A stretch of 16,260 bases of DNA from positions 1-16,260 of the forward strand of contig CAKUOX010000053.1 in the NCBI GenBank assembly GCA_934670175.1, read 5' to 3'. The notes beneath the pieces were generated by a model. It saw nothing but the letters and a program-made list of their open reading frames with translations, did not search any database and had not been told where the DNA came from. The stretch comes from an uncultured Clostridia bacterium (GTDB taxonomy: Bacteria; Bacillota; Clostridia; Christensenellales; Aristaeellaceae). The translations under genes and the position numbers were made by a program. Shown here in pieces: positions 14,001 to 16,260 of this stretch (positions within the stretch are counted from its first letter, which is position 1; each line of letters opens with the position of its first letter).

Positions 14001-16260
14001 GCAAAGGCACTGTAGTCAATGCCCTCCAGGCTTTCCGGCAGATCGATACTTTTCAGGCTTCTGCAGCCTGCAAAGGCTTCAACACCAATCTCCTTCAAGC
14101 CTTCCGACAGCTTCACACTTTCCAGCTTTTCGCAACCTGAAAAAGCAGAGACTCCGATCCGCGTCACGCTGTCCGGAAGCTCTATGCGTACCAGACCGGT
14201 TTCACCAAGAAACGCCTTTTGCCCTATTTCAAGGACGGGCATGCCGCCGATCTCCGATGGAATCACAACGCTGGCATCTCTGCCGACATAGCGCGTGATC
14301 GTTGAATAGCCTTCGTCCTCGTTGATCTCATATTCATAGTCGCTATATGTCCGGCTTGCCGCCCACGCCGCCGCTGCGGAGCCAGCACTGCAGATGATCT
14401 CCACATCCTCCGCGACAATCTCTTTTCCGATGTCCGTCACGCTGTCCGGAATCGCGATACTGCGCAGGCTGGCGCATCTCGCGAACACATAGTCGCCGAG
14501 CCGAACCACGCCTTCCGGAACGACTACATCCGTCAGCACCTCGCCGTTCAGATATATTTTGCCAATCGGCGTACTGCGCCGGTTTGCGAATTTGATCTGC
14601 AGCCACGCGGCAAGATCGCTGATGTAAACATCCGCATCACAGCGGGCAAATGCATCCGAATCGACGCGCTCCAGCTTCGACGGCAGCACGACGCGCCTAA
14701 GCCCGCTGCAATCGGAAAAGGTCTTTTCCCCAATATGGGTTACGCCCTCCGGTATCGTAACATCCGTCAGGCTACCGCAGCGCAGGAAGACGCCTTCCCC
14801 CATCGCGTGCACGCCTTCCGGAATGTTAACGCTCGCCAGACTGCTGCAGTCAGCAAAAGCCTCGCTGCCAATCTCTGTTACGCCATTTGGAATTATAATG
14901 TTTACCAGGCTGCAGCAGCCATAAAAAGTACCAGGGGCGATACTCGTTACACTGTTCGGAATGCTGATGCTTATCAGGCCAGCGCAACCCTGAAAAGCTC
15001 TACCGCCAATGCTCGTTACGCCATCCGGTATGCTGATGCTCGCCAGGCTGCTGCAACCATTGAAGGCCCCCCAAGCGATACTCGCAACGGGTATATCGAC
15101 GCTCGTCAAGCTGCTGCACAAACTGAAGGCAAACTCGCCGATGCTCGTTACGCTGTCCGGTATGCTGATGCTCGTTAAATTACTGCACCGTTCGAAGGCA
15201 AAAGCGCCGATGCTCGTTACGCCATCCGGTATGCTGATGCTCGTCAGGCCGGTGCACTCATAGAAGGCAGAGTCCCCGATGCTCGTTACGCTGTCCGGGA
15301 TACTGATGCTCGTCAGGCTGCTGCAGTCATAGAAGGCATAGCTTTCGATCCGCGTTACACTGTCCGGGATACTGATGCTCGTCAGGCTACTACAGCCATA
15401 GAAGGCAAAATACCCAATGCTCGTTACACTGTTCGGTATGCTGATACTCGTCAGGCCGGTGCACTCATAGAAGGCAGAATATCCGATGCGCGTTACACCG
15501 TCTGGTATACGGACGCTCGTCAGGCTGCTGCAGCCATAGAAGGCTTGCTCGCCGATGCTCGTTACGCCCGCCGGAATTGTGATCTCCGTTTCAGTGAGTC
15601 GGCAGCCACATACGGCTAAACCCGCGATCTCATTATTGGCATAAATGTATTTATATTTCCAGTTGCCATCCCAGAACCCATGACCTGCTTTACTCAGTGC
15701 TTGCGCAACTGCACTGTCTAAAGAGCAATGCAGAGCGTCCTCACGGCCGTAGAAAGCACCTCTTCCGATGCTCGTTATATTCGCTGGCAGATCGATACTC
15801 CTCACGCTGCTACAGCCATAGACATAGAAGGCAAAATCTCCGATGCTCGTTACGCCGTCCGGGATGCTGATACTCGTCAGGCTACTGCAACCATAGAAGG
15901 CAGAATGCCCAATGCTCGTTACACCGTCCGGGATGCTGATGCTCGTCAGGCTACTGCAACCATAGAAGGCAGAATGCCCAATGCTCGTTACACCGTCCGG
16001 TATGGTGATGCTCGTCAGGCTACTGCAACCATAGAAGGCAGAGTCTCCGATGCCCGTTACGCTGTCCGGGATACTGATGCTCGTCAGGCTGCTGCAGTCA
16101 TAGAAGGCATAGCTTTCGATCCGCGTTACACTGTCCGGGATACTGATGCTCGTCAGGCTGCTGCAATGAGAGAAGGTAGAACTTCCGATGCTCGTTACGC
16201 CGTCCGGGATGCTGATACTCGTCAGGCTACTGCAACCATAGAAGGCAGAATGCCCAATGC
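11009..16260 (-). CDS. Giant BspA-type leucine-rich-repeat protein with six C-terminal Big_2 domains (5' end outside window)
   Basis: The frame is open from the right edge (first full codon at 16258) to TGA at 11009, giving 1749 visible residues; the true start is beyond the window. A GTG at 15805 is internal, because LRR units continue upstream without a stop. Residues encoded at 12605-16260 are about 23-residue LRR_5/BspA repeats (IPDSVTSIG, AFYGCSSLTSI). They are interrupted near 15600-15760, 14270-14440 and 13750-13960 by non-LRR spacers such as YEYTIEDGKCTITKYIG, typical BspA inter-block modules. Six Ig-like domains follow: 12604-12347, 12346-12092, 12091-11837, 11836-11582, 11581-11294 and 11293-11009. 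Each carries the WxSS...V..G.V..v..GtatItA pattern. No LPXTG, SLH or dockerin is present at the C-terminus. Such proteins are usually secreted or surface-exposed and can bind host or polymer ligands; function here is unknown. Confidence 0.9.
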   Translation of the reverse strand, partial: IGHSAFYGCSSLTSISIPDGVTSIGSSTFSHCSSLTSISIPDSVTRIESYAFYDCSSLTSISIPDSVTGIGDSAFYGCSSLTSITIPDGVTSIGHSAFYGCSSLTSISIPDGVTSIGHSAFYGCSSLTSISIPDGVTSIGDFAFYVYGCSSVRSIDLPANITSIGRGAFYGREDALHCSLDSAVAQALSKAGHGFWDGNWKYKYIYANNEIAGLAVCGCRLTETEITIPAGVTSIGEQAFYGCSSLTSVRIPDGVTRIGYSAFYECTGLTSISIPNSVTSIGYFAFYGCSSLTSISIPDSVTRIESYAFYDCSSLTSISIPDSVTSIGDSAFYECTGLTSISIPDGVTSIGAFAFERCSNLTSISIPDSVTSIGEFAFSLCSSLTSVDIPVASIAWGAFNGCSSLASISIPDGVTSIGGRAFQGCAGLISISIPNSVTSIAPGTFYGCCSLVNIIIPNGVTEIGSEAFADCSSLASVNIPEGVHAMGEGVFLRCGSLTDVTIPEGVTHIGEKTFSDCSGLRRVVLPSKLERVDSDAFARCDADVYISDLAAWLQIKFANRRSTPIGKIYLNGEVLTDVVVPEGVVRLGDYVFARCASLRSIAIPDSVTDIGKEIVAEDVEIICSAGSAAAAWAASRTYSDYEYEINEDEGYSTITRYVGRDASVVIPSEIGGMPVLEIGQKAFLGETGLVRIELPDSVTRIGVSAFSGCEKLESVKLSEGLKEIGVEAFAGCRSLKSIDLPESLEGIDYSAFAGCSSLKSIRLPWGVKWIDGGAIPENTLVQCYAGTVAEAYAQGYGNPIEYLVDALVDYEYTIEDGKCTITKYIGSATNADIPAKTIKGVPVTAIGDSAFEGCSSLTGISIPDSVTSIGDAAFSGCISLTGISIPDGVTSIENNTFYKCKRLTNISIPDSVTSIGVEAFAECKSLMNISIPDSVTSIGDAAFSGCISLTSIRIPKGITEISGGGAFCIPGTFRDCSSLMSIIIPDGVTRIGDGAFSGCSILTNINIPDGVTSIGAEAFAECKSLMNISIPDSVTSIGYGAFSGCISLTSIRIPKGITEISGANVFGIISGTFSDCSSLMSIIIPDSVTRIGDGAFSGCSILTSISIPDSVTSIGDSAFSGCSALTGIVIPEGVVEINNEAFKDCSSMESIELPESLYGINDAAFAGCSSLKVIKLPAGMSWIDGNAIPKDTLVQCEAGSYAETWCKQRGHKYRIGNAIDVASLSLNPSALCLGKGQKVDTLHVTVLPEDATNRALIWESSNEAVAKVDADGTITCVAAKGTAIITARTTDGSDLSASCRVTAQARGATGIAISGAGERNVVIRKSTTLKAQLSGKPTNKTVKWASSDPSIATVSSKGVVKGVAPGTAVITATAASGHQAQCTVKVINQPVTSIKLSKTKASVLLQSGTLKLKATVAPKDAYDKTLVWTSDAPEIATVDENGVVTVHAAGEATITAAARDGSGKTASCKVTVIRRAVTGIKLNTKKATVLHNRSLKLKATVNPKDAYDKALIWTSSAPEIAAVDENGVVTALKPGTAVITATARDGSGKAAACNVTVKKNAVTKVKLTYNGATKTKLTLNFENERGRLNTGFAGAVTPADATVTGVRWVSSRPDVVTIDEASGAFEVKGVGKATISCIAIDNAKKKATCAITVSKTAVKSVTAYHNGEALTKKTVLQLAVGAEDSGLTAAALPENATYPEVTWKSSNAKIVKIDSATGAMTALKKGTVTITCTSKDNKKATATFKVKVS
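12951..13547 (-). repeat. Tandem approximately 300-bp higher-order repeat, two copies
   Basis: Copy A (12951-13250) and copy B (from 13251) start with the same sequence (GTCAGGATACTACAGCCAGA) exactly 300 bp apart, and markers within them align at an offset of 300 then 297 bp. One 3-bp deletion lies in the variable spot (SGANVFGII versus SGGGAFCI). Each copy encodes four LRR units plus an extended turn. Most differences are single bases. Confidence 0.85.
15290..16159 (-). repeat. 99-bp exact duplication 771 bp apart inside the LRR array
   Basis: Positions 15290-15388 and 16061-16159 read identically over 99 bases; identity then breaks at the next base. The offset of 771 bp equals 257 codons, so the frame is kept. 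Neighbouring 69-bp units in the same array are also nearly identical (for example 15901 onward repeats at 15970). Confidence 0.85.
15816..16260 (-). repeat. Array of near-identical 69-bp LRR units continuing off the right edge
   Basis: Units of 69 bp (23 codons) follow each other without spacer. The phrase CAGAATGCCCAATGCTCGTT occurs at 15901, again 69 bp later at 15970, and the last unit runs into the window edge. Differences between units are few and often at third codon positions. Confidence 0.9.

Noticed and set aside
12674..14140. Long plus-strand reading frame (488 codons) with its own repeats (YAVRYADARQAA)
   Set aside because: It is the antisense of the LRR array. The 69-bp period keeps several frames open at once, so length is no evidence of coding. 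The minus-strand frame gives a recognised BspA-type protein. The same applies to 12147-13568 and 14735-15178.
15805..15805. GTG at 15805 as the start of the LRR protein
   Set aside because: The same frame continues upstream with perfect LRR units to the window edge, no stop occurs, and no ribosome site precedes this GTG.
12605..16260. Regular 69-bp spacing considered as a CRISPR array or non-coding satellite
   Set aside because: The period is a multiple of three, the frame is open throughout, the repeats vary at third positions, and the translation gives LRR units.

Overview
The window is about 16 kb of GC-rich Firmicutes chromosome and most resembles a spore-forming Clostridia from the gut (for example Oscillospirales or Christensenellales). 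The order is my inference. Three things support it: a YlbJ-type sporulation membrane protein, a clostridial-type dUTPase, and a Bacillus/Clostridium-type MurG with HESD and ASRGDQ motifs. Strong sigma-A-type promoters and GGAGG ribosome sites fit the same picture. The genes are intact housekeeping genes followed by a very large repetitive surface or secreted protein. I see no CRISPR array, transposase, phage gene or tRNA.

Layout. Positions 1-241 hold a consensus promoter pointing left out of the window, with a leader that looks like that of an rRNA operon. Next, on the minus strand, come dut (1793-1302) and a ylbJ-like gene (1255-242), probably one transcript. Divergent from dut is pyk (pyruvate kinase, 2003-3415). 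It is followed by a strong hairpin and a citX-citG fusion (3523-4881) that makes and attaches the citrate lyase prosthetic group, although no citrate lyase subunit gene is in view. The fusion gene runs tail to tail into, and overlaps by 30 bp, a minus-strand operon read from 9464 down to 4852: dnaX, a RadC-like gene that has lost its metal-binding motif, and an exported protein with a transglutaminase-like domain. murG (9620-10690) diverges from dnaX.

The right third is one minus-strand reading frame that enters from beyond the window (16260 to 11009, at least 1749 residues). It is a BspA-type leucine-rich-repeat protein with about 23-residue (69-bp) repeats, ending in six bacterial Ig-like (Big_2) domains. 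Between it and murG lies a 261-bp interval (10728-10988) bounded by two identical 31-bp palindromes and full of smaller nested inverted repeats. It is the least explained stretch of the window.

How the genes relate: dut limits dUTP in the DNA precursor pool, dnaX encodes the clamp-loader ATPase, murG makes lipid II, and pyk ends glycolysis. These do not form one pathway. The most unusual items are the palindromic interval, the degenerate RadC and exported transglutaminase-like protein behind dnaX, and the near-identical DNA copies inside the repeat protein gene, which imply recent internal duplication or conversion.
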